Positions 46,925 through 60,077 of a stretch of 62,348 nt of DNA are shown here, in pieces (within the stretch, counting starts at the first letter, position 1; each line of letters starts with the position of its first letter). The position numbers and the translations under genes were made by a program. The notes beneath the pieces were generated by a model. That model saw only the letters and a list, made by a program, of their open reading frames with translations, was not told where the DNA came from and did no database searches. The stretch is from Conidiobolus incongruus B7586 (Eukaryota; Entomophthoromycota; Entomophthoromycetes; Entomophthorales; Conidiobolaceae), in assembly GCA_000697335.1 (NCBI GenBank), contig JNEM01010362.1, positions 1 through 62,348 of the forward strand. Reading direction: 5' to 3'.

Positions 46925-47420
46925 TATATATTAATTAATTGAATGAGTTTAATTTTATCTAATATTAGATAATTTATATTGGAAATGAACAGACTATTTA
47001 TGAACAACAATTGGATAGAAGTAGACGAATATTTAGTTTGAATCAATACTATTACCAATACTTGTGTAATCAATGATTTAGTTTGAATTGAATTTCCATA
47101 GATAGTGTTGTGGGATTTTAATTTAATCTGAATTATTTTAAGGGTAAATTTATACTTGTGTAGTCGATTAGTATTTTCAAATTTTTACCAAATATATTTT
47201 TCAGTGTTTATGAATATATATATATATAAACAGTTTGCGGATTATTTGAATTTCGCTATATATAGATTAAGTTTTTCATATATCTTACATTTTATGCAAT
47301 ATCTAATCAATGAGATTTAAATCTGCTAATCATCCCATAATAATACACCAGTTATGATTAAAATACTAATTTCAACCAAACTTCCTTGACTTAATATAAA
47401 TAACAAATACAAATCATCTA
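46925..47420. promoter_or_regulatory. Divergent promoter region (GT15 / cytochrome c heme lyase)
   Basis: 496 bp between divergent start codons. A (TA)n run occurs at about 47213-47226. No specific operator identified. Confidence 0.4.
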
Positions 47421-48303
47421 ATGAGTTCCGATAATTCCTCCAATATTGATAAATGTCCGGTAGATCACCAGTCCAGAGCTAAATGGATGGAAATATCACA
47501 GAATAAAAATAATCAAACTACTGAACAAACTGAAAAGAAATGTCCTATTGACCACCATAGTGAAGAAACTAAAAAATTATTTACTCACCCAATTGCTAAA
47601 AACAATAATCACGATTCAAGCCATCTCAACCCTGATAATTTGATGTACTCAGCAGATGCTGTACAAAATCCCCACCCAGATCAAAAAATCCCCTTGAGTC
47701 AAGAACGAGAGGTAAGTAGTATTCCCAGAGCTGATAAAGGTAACTGGATATATCCATCAGAACAAATGTTCTTCAATGCAATGAAACGCAAGGACTGGAA
47801 TCCTAGAGAAGGTGATATGGGAGTTGTTGTACCAATACACAATGCAGTTAACGAGATGGCCTGGGCTAAAATTTTGGAATGGGAAGCTCTTCATCAACAG
47901 TAATATTAATTATCAAATTTTAGTATAATAATATAACAGATCTTATTTTATTTTAGTCAATGTTTGAATCCTAAGCTTGTAAGATTCCAAGGCAGACCCC
48001 AGGATATCACACCCAAAGCTCGTATGAAGCAAATGATGGGGTATGATAATACAAATATTTATATACAATATCACTAACAAATAAATTAGCTACAAATTGC
48101 CCTTTGATCGTCACGACTGGGTAGTAGATCGCTGTGGTCAGCAAGTGACCTATGTCATTGATTTCTACAGTGGCAGGCCAAATCCTTTGGCACCGGAAAT
48201 GCCCACCTTTTATCTCGATGTCCGTCCAGCAATGTCTGTGAGCGGAATCATGGATCATTTCAGAATGTTTATGAAATCTAATTTTACCAAAGATAAGAAA
48301 TAA
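47421..48303 (+). CDS. CYC3: Holocytochrome c synthase (cytochrome c heme lyase)
   Basis: Mitochondrial intermembrane-space enzyme that attaches heme covalently to apocytochrome c (HCCS). The model is 258 aa from exons 47421-47899, 47957-48040 and 48090-48303. Two CPx heme motifs, KCPVDH and KCPIDH, lie in the N terminus. The catalytic core includes [38 protein letters not shown] (with the heme-ligand His), [30 protein letters not shown] and [10 protein letters not shown], followed by FYLDVRPA. The length is close to yeast Cyc3 (269). Heme lyases for c and c1 are similar; this single protein may serve both. Confidence 0.95.
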
Positions 48304-48656
48304 TTTTTCAGAAGAGAAACTTATAGAATACTCAATTATTTAATTTTTAAAGCTTAATTTTAATAAATGTTATCAACAATTCAATTGTATAAAATAAATT
48401 AGTTATATTTTCTCACAGAAATCCGTGCTATTTTAGTTTAAATTAATAAGATATTCCAGAACCTATAATTAATTCTTAAAATATGAAAATAATATCATGT
48501 ATTAACTCACTTAGATTTGTTAGCCCAATATTACTTTCAATTAGAATTCAATCAAAATATATATTCATTAATAAATAAACATAAATAATTATATAATTTT
48601 AAAACAAGGAGTAATTTATTAAATATTATATTTACTAGTTGATTATGGTTAAATGA
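48304..48656. other. Convergent 3' intergenic region
   Basis: AT-rich spacer between convergent HCCS and DOMON-b561 genes; no gene seen. Confidence 0.55.
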
Positions 48657-50036
48657 TTAAAAATGCTCCCATTTTTTACCTTCAACATCATAATCCACCT
48701 GAATCCCTGTTTCAACCTCCCCATTTTCGCTGCTTTCATCCCCGTTACCATCCCCATTCCCATTTGGCTTCATGTTTTGCCTAAATGACCGGATTCCATA
48801 CTTTAAGCCCGAGTATATCGGGTTAAAGAAAAACAGCAGAATGTTCAAAATGATCAACACTATAAAACTTATGAGCCACGGAAGTCTGTTGAAATCTGAG
48901 GAAAGCTGGAAAACACCTAATCCAATGGTAACCATCCCCAGCACGGGCACAGCACGTCCAATCCACCAGTGGATTTTGTCTTGAATAGGGACTGTCAAAC
49001 GATCCGGATCCCACAATCGATCAATGACAATTCCCAAAAAGAAATTAAATACAAACAGTCCACCAACAATACATCCCATAAGACCATGTGTTGAGATCTT
49101 CCACATGAAAGGGCCTGTGATTGCAAGAATGCTAAAGCCAAACACTATCAACATTCCAGCAATCATCATGAATAATATGTGGAGGTAGAACCACCACACA
49201 TCCATCAATCGCTTCAAATATCTAGCAGCATAAATACCAAGCGCTGGGAACAACATCCAGCCCAGCATCATGGTAATAGCATGAGCAAGGATAATACCTG
49301 TTGTATACACTACAGGCGGTGTCGCTGGTTTACCTAGAAGTGGCACGTGGGTGGTGGCAATAATATCATACCTTGGAAACGAAAGTCTATATTTATTTCT
49401 CGTTTTCGGCACTTCATTGGAGTATACAAGTGTCAATGTGAGTGAATTATTAATGATTTGGAAAGGCAATTCATCATGGCTCACTTCTTCCAATGGGTGT
49501 GTAAAAGAAATGACTTTGCGATCACTCATTAATTTGGACTGGCTCATTATTAGCGAAACATCAGTGTCATTCACTAAATCGGGATTAGTAAAATTATAAC
49601 CGAGCATTTCTACAACATTTGGCATTCCAGAAGAGTCGAACCATGTAATCTATATTTACAAGTAGATTAGATATTGCATATTCACTCACTAATATTACAA
49701 AGCTTACAAATACACTGTCTTCATCCTTATTTTCACTACGTTTGATACCTACTGCTAGGTAACTAAAAAAAGTTAATTGAAAGAGGTTCGCTGAATATCA
49801 ATAAGAATTACCCAACATCATGAGGACCATAAACAGTGAATTTCAGCTGATTTGGCTGGGATTCAACTTCCACACAACTCGATACTGAATCCATACAAAC
49901 TCTGCGATCTAAACACCCGTGAATATATGTAACAATATTGATAGTTTTAAGACAATTTATTACCATCATAAACGATATTATCACAAAATACAAACAGTAT
50001 ATAACATATTATCATACAAAAAATTTTTAATATCAT
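48657..50036 (-). CDS. DOMON / cytochrome b561 membrane oxidoreductase
   Basis: Predicted 405-aa membrane protein in four exons: 50036-49964, 49908-49812, 49762-49708 and 49649-48657. A signal peptide (about 1-19) leads into an extracellular DOMON domain to about residue 165. Five to six transmembrane helices of a cytochrome b561 domain follow. The four heme-coordinating histidines are visible in LAHAITMMLGW, YLHILF, STHGLMG and IHWWIG. The tail has a Gly/Asn/Asp/Glu-rich linker. Such CDH-like or FRRS1-like proteins pass electrons across the membrane, for example to ferric iron or an extracellular acceptor. The donor (ascorbate or other) is unknown. Confidence 0.88.
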
Positions 50037-50244
50037 TTTAAATCAATTATTTAATAAATATTAATAATATAATTGAAGAATTTTCAATCTTAATAATAAT
50101 GAATTAAAATATAAGTACAATATTTTGAATAATGGATCCAAAGTAATAATAATAAAAAAATTTATATATGATACAAAAGGGATAATCCAACTAAAATTAA
50201 AATGAAAGATTAATGGTGTTTATAAACTATAAATTGGAGGAAAA

Positions 50245-50409
50245 TTTCAAGTTTTAGGAGTGATCAATTTCGAAATCCTTAAACCGAATATGTGGGTACC
50301 CACCAATGTTCCTGGATATTATCCCAATTCAGCACTTTCAATTGGTTTATTCAACTTATATTTCGTCGATTTTTAAGATGTTGCTAGTCAACACTCCTAA
50401 AACTTGGAA
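50245..50409. repeat. 165-bp stem-loop / MITE-like inverted repeat
   Basis: The ends carry an inverted repeat with a perfect 15-bp core, CAAGTTTTAGGAGTG at 50248-50262 and its complement at 50392-50406, plus a few more matches outward. The interior holds a perfect palindrome, GTGGGTACCCAC (about 50291-50302). It is less AT-rich than its surroundings. It may be a short nonautonomous DNA element or a structured RNA; only one copy is seen in the window. Confidence 0.5.
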
Positions 50410-51125
50410 TAAATGAAACAATAATATACACACTTATTCAAGTAACTAATTAGGTGTCATAAGATTAACAATTAGGGTACTCTTTCTTTGTGGGCTTTAA
50501 AAATTTTATTAAATTATTAGGGACTTATGATCAAATATATTATTTCAAATAATTTATTATTACATATTTTAAAATTATATCAATAATTGCCATAATCAAA
50601 GTTTTATATTAATTATTTTTTAATTAATTTTTTTTGGATTTAATATATTTAAAATTTTTTTAGATTTGTCATTATAAAAATCTTGAGTCATTAAATATAA
50701 TCGATGTTTTAATATCATCTAATATATTTTTTTATAAATTAATATCAGAACTTTTTTATTTTTATAGCCTTACAATTGAAAAAATAATCCCATTAATAAT
50801 TTTGATAAATGTTGTATAGTAATTTTAATGTTATTAAAAAATTTGACTGAACATAAAATATATCAATTAATGTTTATATATTTACAATCATTCTGGATAA
50901 TATTCCTTATTTAATTGAATATAATATCGATTTTAATATCTATAATTTAATTTAACTATTGGCTACATAACAATTTGTCAACTCCTTATTATAAATTTGA
51001 AAAAAATCGATTTGATGGATAATTAATTAATCTTAATCAAATAAAAGAAAATAAAAATAATTAATATCAAGAATAGTTATGGATTGAAAATAATAATTGA
51101 AAAATCATTAAATGGGTGAAATAAT
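50410..51125. other. Intergenic, no gene seen
   Basis: AT-rich spacer between the stem-loop and tRNA-Gly. Contains only a short T-run (minus strand, about 51104-51100) suited to terminate the tRNA transcript. Confidence 0.55.
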
Positions 51126-51196
51126 TGCAATGGCGGGGAATCGAACCCCGGTCTACCGCGTGGCAGGCGGTAATTATACCACTAAACCACCATTGC
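51126..51196 (-). tRNA. tRNA-Gly (GCC)
   Basis: The 71-nt cloverleaf is complete on the minus strand: acceptor arms GCAATGG/CCATTGC with discriminator A. The anticodon stem ACCGC/GCGGT closes loop CTGCCAC with anticodon GCC. The T arm CCGGGGTTCGATTCCCCG is canonical and the A box TGGTTTAGTGG is intact. There is no intron. Confidence 0.97.
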
Positions 51197-52624
51197 TTAT
51201 TTCCCCCTAAATCTACAACAAATGTGTCTTTTTCTCTTTTAAATAACCTTCAAATTACATATTTTTTCTTCACTTTTGCATTTTTTCATATTCCAAGCCT
51301 TCAATATAATTCTCTTTTCTACTATTTTCTTTTTTTATTTAAATTATTCTTTTTTCATTTTATTTCTTTTATTTATATTGATTCAAATTTGTAATGTTCA
51401 AGTGGGACCCATATTTTTTGTAAATTCATAATTCAACAAATTTATACCAATCCTAACATATGTCAATTAAATTGAAGTCAGACCTTTTTGTATTCATATA
51501 AAACATTAAATCGATATTGGAAAAATTATGTTTATTATTGGATAATCTTATTTCAATTTGAAATTTTCAAAAAACTTATGGAATTGAATGGTATTTTTAG
51601 CAAGGTAATTAATGATTTATTTTTCATAATTAATCGTTTAATCAACCAAGAAATCGCTTTGAAATTTTCATATATATTTTCATTTCATATCAAATAGATC
51701 ATCAATTATCAAATATATCTTGTATGCTTTTTGAAGTATTTATTAATTTGTTTTAATAAAATGAAAATTATTGATAAATTTAATGATAATTTATTTGCAT
51801 TAGAGGAATTAATAAAAACACTGATTCAATTTAAATTGATATAAATTTGATAATTATCTTTTTTTCACTATCTAACCAGAACTGATAGAAAATAATTAAA
51901 AATTACATCATTATTATTAATATATTTTAATATATACTGATTTTTCTAAATTTGATAATAATTGAAATTGATAACTCAAGTTGAATGACAAATAAAAATT
52001 TGAATTAATAACAAAAAATAATATACTTAGAGCTTGAATCTTTCTATTAATCAAATAAATTTAACAATTAAAATATTAGATCGTTACAATGTTATTGTTT
52101 CCAATACTAAAGTACTTATTATTACTGAGTTCAACGACAATATATTTTCCACCAAAATATATTGCTTTCAATAAGGTTATTAATTTTGCAGTTATTAAGA
52201 GTATATCAAAAATTATATAGCAAAATATAGTTCATATAGGTATCCATGTACAATATGTACAATATCCATATTATTAAAGTTAAATTTTTAGTTAGTTTTA
52301 TGAATAGTGATAGTAATAAATTTAATTATTAATTACTAATTATAAAGTCTCATTAAAAAGTCATTCAATTAAAAGGTATATAAAGTTGAAATAAATTTAC
52401 ATTAATTTACAGAAATTAATTTTATACATTTAAAAAGGATAGTTTTATTTACTTTGTATTAATAGATATAGAGCTATGAATAGTACTTTAATTGTTTATA
52501 TTTGGAAAATAACAATTTAGTTTCAGGTTTGAAACTACAACTTTCAATTAAATTTGTTAATTGAAGTGATTTGTTTTATTGATAAAAGGCTCATTTTGTT
52601 AAGGTAATACATGTAACTCCAATT
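51197..52624. other. Intergenic, no gene seen
   Basis: About 1.4 kb of AT-rich DNA. Short open frames near 51200-51700 are low-complexity Phe/Leu/Tyr translations and are not called. Confidence 0.55.
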
Positions 52625-53665
52625 TAGAATGGTTTGGAAAGAGTATTCCAGAAACTTTAATAAAATAAATTGTTTTGATAGCCTTTGTGATTGATAATTA
52701 GATGTTTCCATTCCTATATGCTGAATTCTACTGCCTTAAAGCACTCATCATAAGCCTTTTTACTCAGGTAATAAATATTCAATATGGCACATATACCAGG
52801 ATCTTCAGATATTCATTGCTAAATCTCAATACAGTAATCCTCATCTCTTATATACTTGAAGTTATTATTTATTAATTTAGAGTAGCATAAGCTAGATATA
52901 TCATATTTACTATAAATCTGGTAAATTTTTCTGGAAACTTTATAAATATTTATAACAGGGTCAATGTATACAGGTTGTTTCAATATGAACAATGTGGGAA
53001 AAAGTCCTTGTTTATTTGATAATGGTTCCCTTTTTTATATGTAAAAGTTGGTGAGGGTTCAAAGATAAAATAAGACAAGATAAGATCAAGTAGATAAAAA
53101 GATAAGATAAAGTAAGCAGATATGATTGACATGTTACAATGATGACAAAGTGATCTGATCCATGACAATATTAGTACAATGTGTAATAAATATTCCATTG
53201 AATTTGAAATATTGATAAAAAGTATCAAAGATATTTTGTAGCATATCTCTGTTCTGAGTTTAAATTAACAAAAAACTAGCTACAATAATATCATTATCTG
53301 AGATGAAGTTTGGATTAGCACGGTAAGCTAAGAGCGCTAGATAAGAGCGTATAGATCCAATTTCTTGAGGATTTTTCTTCGATTGATTTGACAATTGCGA
53401 TCATTTCATCAGAGATATAGACACCTACAATTAGATTAATATCATCAGGGTATTCTTCCTGAAGAAATTAGGCAAAATATTCATTACATCAAGCTATATC
53501 CATAATTTTATGATTCAAACCATTTTAAATAATGGGGTTTATTTCATTCAATAATGTATACTACTCAACTCATTTCATTAATATTTCTTTGATAGTTTTA
53601 GAATAATGACTCGCTGTTTCAATAATTTGAATATCAGTGACAACACTCAAATTATAAAATATGTC
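52625..53665 (-). pseudogene. Broken copy of the SAM methyltransferase at 59223-60077
   Basis: Across all its length the minus strand resembles the intact gene at 59223-60077, in pieces: ASHYSKTIKEILM, KIMDIA, then EEYPDDINLIVGVYISDEMIA near the SAM site. Further on come SKYDISSL, EDPGICAILNIYYLSKKAYDE and FWNTLSKPF. Several frame changes and stops interrupt it. The GDG of SAM motif I is altered. About 200 bp of unrelated sequence, including TCTTATCTTT-like repeats (about 52960-53150), sit in the middle. It is divergent enough to be an old duplicate. Confidence 0.85.
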
Positions 53666-54080
53666 ATAACATAACTGGGATATATATTTAACAGAACCTG
53701 ATACTAATGAAGTACCAATTTTCCAAAATTATTAAAAGGCGAATAGAATAAAAAAATTCTAACAAGGATGATATAGCAATGTTTTTTTTGAACATAATTG
53801 CCAACACTCAAAAATTTTTGTATAATTAAAATGAATTATATGCTTTTATAAGAAAATAAACTCTTTCAATGGAAAACCGTATAATAATAAGACAAGATAT
53901 ATTTTTGTAAATTATTAATATTTGATAAATGTTGAAATCTTTATTAACAAATTTCAAAATATATCTAAAATTGTAATTGATTAATTGAAATTTTGGTTGA
54001 ATATTTGACTATTCAATAATCTTCAAGAGTGTTTAAATGATTGTTTTTTGTATAACTTAAAATGTATTTATATTAAAAAT

Positions 54081-54129
<49 letters not shown>

Positions 54130-54374
54130 CCATGTTGAAGATAACTTATAAAATGAACTGAGGTGAACAAAGTACACTTACTCAATAATTATAATATTAT
54201 AGATTCATAATTAAATGATAAAATTTATATAATATATTAAAATTGTTTAGTTAATTTTTCATCATAAATCTATAAATTTTTATAAATATTATCTAACCCT
54301 TGAATATATAAATTTATTTTTAAAAGTACTTTAAAATAATTTATATTAATTTTCTAATCAAAATATAATTAATA
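53666..54374. other. Intergenic with (AT)n microsatellite
   Basis: AT-rich spacer; a dinucleotide (AT)n tract runs from about 54086 to 54124. No gene seen. Confidence 0.6.
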
Positions 54375-55696
54375 TTAGTATAGAAATTAAATAATGGCAC
54401 AATTTTAAGATTAAAATTAAACAAATAAATTAATAAATAATATATAAAAATTAATGAATAATATAAAATTAATAGCCTCTTTTATTATTAATAACTCTTT
54501 TCTATACTTTTGGTAAGCTTCTAATATTTAAAAAATAGTTTTTTTATTAAAGACTGAAATATGATATTTCACAAACCAATTTAATTTGTTTATAGGAATT
54601 TTTTTTCTTGTAAGCTATTTTTGTAATTGTCCAAAACAATTATAGTTATATAGGTTATAATAAAGTGAATATATTAGATATGGTAACTCCCTCTAATTTT
54701 TTTTATATACAAATCTTTTACAGCTTTAGCTTTATATATTTTGTAATTATCATGCAAAATAATAAGTGTTCTCAATTTATATTGAGAACACTATTTAGAA
54801 ATTGTTTTATTTAAAAAAGTAATATATAACTTACTATTAATTGATTTACTTTGAGATATTAAATAAAAAAACTATATACCATTATAATTTATTAAAACAA
54901 TTAACATTTGCTTATATTTAAAATATTTATTTATTGGAATTTGTAGAGGGGATTGATTTAGCTTAACCTAACATTTTATTTTATTTTTAAGCAAAAGATT
55001 ATATAAAAGAATTTAAGGTTTATTAATTATAAGTATTTATTGTAAGAATTTTTGTTTTTGGTTATACCTTAATAAGTTTAATTTAACTATAGCTACTCTA
55101 GTTTTCTTTTAGGCTTTTGTTAAATTATAAGGTATCTATTTTATATTTTTATTAATTAATTTAAGTTTAAACTTAAGTAATAATAACATACTTGTATAAT
55201 TAATATTAAATTGCTTTAATAGTTCTCTAACAGAAATAAAAAGGTATTTCTTAATATATTTTTTTGCTCTATTAATAAATAAAAGAGTAACAATAGAAAT
55301 TAATCTTTTAAATTTTGGTAAATTTTAAATAATGTCCCTTCTAGCTTTAAAATCACAATTCTAGCAATATATGGTAATTTTAGATAAAGCACTATCTCTT
55401 TAAGCTGTTTGTAAGTTTTAGATGATTTTAAAGGGTTTATGGTTAAGTTTTAAAGATATAAAAATGAAAGCCTTTTGATAATTATAATCTAATTTAAGTA
55501 TAATTAAATTTAAGTGTAAATTTTAAAATCAAAATATTTTAATAAAAAAATTTTTAAAATTGAATATATATATATATATAGTTTGAAAATATTTATTTTC
55601 CTATATATTTTATATATATATAATCTTTCAAAATATATAATATGTTTGAAAGATCAGAAATTAAAAAATTTCCCATTTCTTAATTTCCATACTAAT
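54375..55696 (-). mobile_element. Mariner (DD34D type) DNA transposon, degenerate, copy 2
   Basis: This 1322-bp copy has both terminal inverted repeats (TTAGTATAGAAATTAA and TTAGTATGGAAATTAAG) flanked by TA. It aligns end to end with copy 1 apart from the LTR inserted there. On the minus strand the transposase still reads in long pieces: FLFISVRELLKQFNINYTSM, then LIILHDNYKIYKAKAVKD and NLYNYNCFGQL, ending EAYQKYRKELLIIKEAINFI. Trp and Gln positions are often TAG or TAA. The third catalytic residue is Asn. It is the best-preserved copy but not active. Confidence 0.88.
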
Positions 55697-56594
55697 AAAT
55701 AGATTATCTATATTACAAATGCTTTTTTTAATAATTCTCATTATAGTTTTAGAAAATTATTGTATTGATGTATACAAATATATATTTGTGTATTATCATA
55801 TATTCTCACTCATTATATGGCTAGGAAGAAATAGATATTCCATTTTCAAATCAGTTGACATTACCTGAAATGAATTCAGTCTAATATTATCAAATTTGGA
55901 TTTTATCATTATTGAGTATTTGTATTTTCTATATTAAGTATAAATATATATATTTATTTATAATATTCCAAAATTTAGGTAATAAAAGCCCAATTGGGTT
56001 CGTATGAATAAAAATATAAATATATATGTGTATAATATATATAATGTATATTTTCTATTATTTATAATTTTTCTTTTTAATAATTTATAAATAATTTTAA
56101 TTTTGAAATCTCATGATTTTTATAAATTATTCAAATTCTTAAAATATTTAATATATTTTTACCAATTTATAAATAATAAAAATGAATATATACATAACAT
56201 TAAAGTTATTTCGAATTAATCTATATGTTTTTTCTCTTGTTTAATCAATGCATGCGTTGTTTTAAATATCTATCTACTTAAATTTCAATTTTTAGACTAT
56301 TATAGATCCTTTAGGGGTTAATAAAATATAATTTCTAGTAATAATAGTTTTGAAATTATATAAGTATCCATTTAAGCAAAACTATATCATTCACAGATTT
56401 TTAATTTTTTTTGAATTTTTTTATATCTTTTAAAATGATATATTATAAAATTAAATAAACGCTAGGTGGTATGTAATAGATATTATTGAAAAAGATAATA
56501 CCAATGATTTGCGTTCTAGGATAATATATAATTATGATTTGAAAATTAATGAATGATACTATATAGATATATAAATAATCTATTTGTTTAATAA
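55697..56594. other. Intergenic, no gene seen
   Basis: AT-rich DNA between two mariner copies; no feature recognised. Confidence 0.55.
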
Positions 56595-57820
56595 TATTTC
56601 ACTGGATTTTAAATAATTAGACTTTTATAAGATTAAGAATAAATAAATATTTTAATATATAATCTATAAATATAAGTATTTAAAATAAAATTATAGTTCT
56701 TTTTTATTATTGATAACTTTTTGTTATATTTTTAATAAACTTCTGATATATAAAATAAATTTTTTTATTAATGACTGAAGTTTAATATCTTATAAATTAA
56801 TTAAACTCAATTATAATTTTTTTTTAAATTTATATTTAAATTACTTAAAGTAATCATTGTTATATAGGTTATAATCTAGTAAATATATTAAATTTGGTAG
56901 ATTTTTTTTATTGTTTTTAATAGATAGTTTTTTATAATTTATATTAATTATATGGAGTAAAAATATGTTATACTTAATTAAGATTATTATTTAAGAATAG
57001 TTTTATTTAGAAGAATAAATTATAACCTATTATTAATTAAATATCATTTTAAAACTAGATAAGAATAATATAATCTATTATAATTTATTATAATTGTCAA
57101 TATTTCCTTATATACACTATTTATTAAAGTTTATAGAAAATATAATTTCAACTTAGTATTTTAATTGATTTTTCCATCAAGAATTATATAATGGGATTTA
57201 TAATTTATTGATTATAAGAATTTTCTCTAAAAGTATTAATTTTTAGATATATCTCATTATGTTTTATTTAAGTTTTAGCTAAATTATAAAATATTTATTA
57301 TATATTTTGATTAATTAATCTAAGCTTAAAGTTTAATATATATAATATATATATATGACTGGTATTCATATATCTTGATGACTTTTTAACTAAATAAAAA
57401 TATTCTTTTCAATAAATATTTTATTTTATTAATAAATAAAAAATAATTAAAAGTAATTTTCTGAATTTTAATAAGTTATTAATATTTTATTTAGCTTTAA
57501 AATTATTTACTCTATAAAAAATAATTAATTTTAATAAAAAATTATTTTATAAGCTATATGTAAATTTTAAATAATTTTAAAAGTTTTGTGGTTAAGGTTA
57601 ATTGATATTAAAATAAAAGACTTTCTATATTCACTATTTAGTTTATAATTAAATAATAAACCTCCAAAATTAAATTTTTTATCAAAAAACATTATATATT
57701 TTTATATTTAAAAACTATTTATCTTCCTATTTATTTTGAATAGAATTTGTTTCTAAAACTAATTATATATTTGAAAATCAAAAATTAAAAAATTTTCAAT
57801 TATTTAATTCTGAGGTAATA
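56595..57820 (-). mobile_element. Mariner DNA transposon, heavily decayed, copy 3
   Basis: About 1.2 kb aligns with copy 2 in the same orientation, at lower identity. Matching landmarks are the TIR-proximal AATAATTAGAC...AAGATTAAGAATAAATAAAT region, the segment around 56700-56900 and the distal end near 57740-57820. No transposase frame remains. Boundaries are approximate, plus or minus 20 bp. Confidence 0.7.
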
Positions 57821-59222
57821 ATATATTTGATTACAATAATTTTAAATTTAATATAATATGGATATATAATTTCATCAACTTATTTGATATTAACTAGCTT
57901 TATTTATTATAAATATATTATGTTTTTTAGTTAGATTGAAGATGGTGGCTATTTTCAGGATAGCATAAATACAGATTATAATATAGATTTCGATTGTTAA
58001 AGTTTTAAATTAATTTTAGAAAATATATGGACAGTTTACCACAAAGCATATTATTAATATTGAATAAGTCAAGTTTAACAACTCTGATTTATCATAGTAG
58101 GAAATATAGTAATTAGATTGGATAAAAATATATGAAAATTATGCATAATATTTAACTTAATATATTAAAATCGCTATTATCTTTAAGATAATGAGCCCTA
58201 TCTATGAAAATAGTTTAATTTTAAAATTCAAATAAACACATAATTATTAGATTTTTACCGTAAATAAAATATGTTATTTTAATGGAATGATTGCAACTAT
58301 AATTTATATCATTATATATTATATAAAGTTTCAAAATATTTGAGTTGTGTAGTCTTACGTATAAAGTGTCAGTAATAATATTAAGGTAGAATATTTTCGA
58401 ATCTGAATAAATGAAATATTAAAATGAAAAGCAATAAAAGTATATATTGTACAAAATGTAAAAAAATAAGAATATATATATATATTCTATCATACCATAC
58501 AAATAATGGTTCCATCATTAATATTGTATATAAAATATATTGCAAATTGAAATATAAAGTCAATTTTTTTGAAAATAATACAAAATTAAATTTTTTTAAT
58601 TAAGCTTATAAATTTAGACATTGATCAATCTTAAATAAATATATTTATTAGTGATATTCTTATAGTTGGGGAATATTATAGGTTGATGTCATTAAATTTA
58701 TTTGAATATAGTCAATTATATTAGAAATATATTTATGATTAAATGCTATACTTTTCGAATATTGAAATAAAATATAGGTAATTGTGACAGGATAGTATAT
58801 AGCCTAAATTTCAATTGATAATATTCACGTTTACAGAAAAAATATTATAAAATAGCTAAAATATAATTTTTATCTTTGTTGTAAAGTTTAGCTGAATGAT
58901 TAAAAAATATCGATATTCATATTTTGAGTTTGAATTTGAATATTTATATCCATGGTATCCTTATTTCAATAGTTGGATCAATATACAATAAACTATAATG
59001 ATATGCATATATATGATTACAAAAAAATATATGATATTATTAGATATATGATATGATAGGAACTATTGAATTTTAGCTCCAGATTGCGGGGAAAATTGGT
59101 GAATATGTGGTTACCTGAAACAAAAGTAACTTAAATTTTTTAATGAAAATTGAAATATTTAAGAAAAGTGACCACATAGTTTATTGATAAAGTTTAAGTT
59201 GCTTGGTAGAGGTATTGAGTTG
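57821..59222. other. Intergenic, no gene seen
   Basis: About 1.4 kb of AT-rich DNA downstream of the intact methyltransferase. The short frame at 58381-58563 is low-complexity and not called. Confidence 0.55.
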
Positions 59223-60077
59223 TTATTTCGATAAAACAATACATATAGTACTTGTTTCCAGAGGATCAGTCAGAGTGTCCCAGAAGCCAGCAGGGAAGAT
59301 TTCATGGTCAAGGCCTTTAGGATCAACGAGTAAAGGTTTCCACTCCCATTTTCTGAAACCAGCAGCTCTAAAACACTCCTCATAAGTAGGCTTACTTAAA
59401 TATTGAATATCAAATATGGCACAAGTGTCAGGATCGTCAGGAACGAAACGGTGACATTCAATACGGTAGGCTTGGTCCATCAACCCTTTGTAATCCTCCT
59501 CACTAAACTCAGAACGTAAAATGCTTGATAGGCCATATTTCTTATGATTATCATCAATCAAGTTCCTAGGATCTTTTCCAGGGTTCATAGTAACTGAAAT
59601 AAATTTACCATTTGGTTTAAGACATTGATAAATGGTATCGCAGAATTTTTGTAGAATATCTCTACTTTGCGCGTAGTTCAACAAGTAGCTGGCTATGATA
59701 AGATCATAATTTGAAACCAGATGTTGATTAGAGCAGTCTGGTAAGTGTGCAACATCGGAACGAATATATTGAATACCTAAGGGATTCTCATCTTCAATAG
59801 CTTGAGCGTTGGAGATCATTTGATCAGAAATATCCACGCCAACCATCATACTAATATTTTGAGGATAATGCTCTTTTAGAAGTCTAGCAAAATATCCGTC
59901 ACCACATGCCATGTCCATAACTTTGAGGTTAGAAATATTTTTAATATATGGATCTACTTCAGTCAAAATGGTATATTTTTCAACCAACTGTCTTAAAGGT
60001 TCTTTAGTAGTTTTTGAATAAGCACTTGCGATTTCATTATATTGATTACGTGTAACATCACTCTTAACATTGACCAT
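59223..60077 (-). CDS. Class I SAM-dependent methyltransferase, intronless
   Basis: Intact 284-aa frame from an ATG. The Rossmann-like core starts with SAM motif I VMDMACGDGYFARLL (about residues 53-67), then VGVDISDQMISNA with the ribose-binding acidic residue. IQYIRSDVAHLPD, YDLIIASYLLNYAQSRD and CLKPNGKFISVTMNP follow. The C-terminal part (CAIFDIQYLSKPTYEECFRA) may hold the acceptor site. No signal or membrane segment is present, so it is probably cytosolic. The Methyltransf_11/25 type often methylates small metabolites; the substrate is unknown. Two broken relatives lie at 52625-53665 and 61965-62335 in the same orientation. No introns, unlike most neighbours, so bacterial origin or retroposition is possible. 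Confidence 0.88.
   Translation of the reverse strand: MVNVKSDVTRNQYNEIASAYSKTTKEPLRQLVEKYTILTEVDPYIKNISNLKVMDMACGDGYFARLLKEHYPQNISMMVGVDISDQMISNAQAIEDENPLGIQYIRSDVAHLPDCSNQHLVSNYDLIIASYLLNYAQSRDILQKFCDTIYQCLKPNGKFISVTMNPGKDPRNLIDDNHKKYGLSSILRSEFSEEDYKGLMDQAYRIECHRFVPDDPDTCAIFDIQYLSKPTYEECFRAAGFRKWEWKPLLVDPKGLDHEIFPAGFWDTLTDPLETSTICIVLSK

Noticed and set aside
52980-53228. 82-aa reverse frame
   Set aside because: Arises from the repeat-rich insert within the broken methyltransferase copy; low complexity.
54086-54124. (AT)n tract as replication origin or centromere
   Set aside because: A plain dinucleotide microsatellite; AT runs are common in this genome and nothing else supports an origin.
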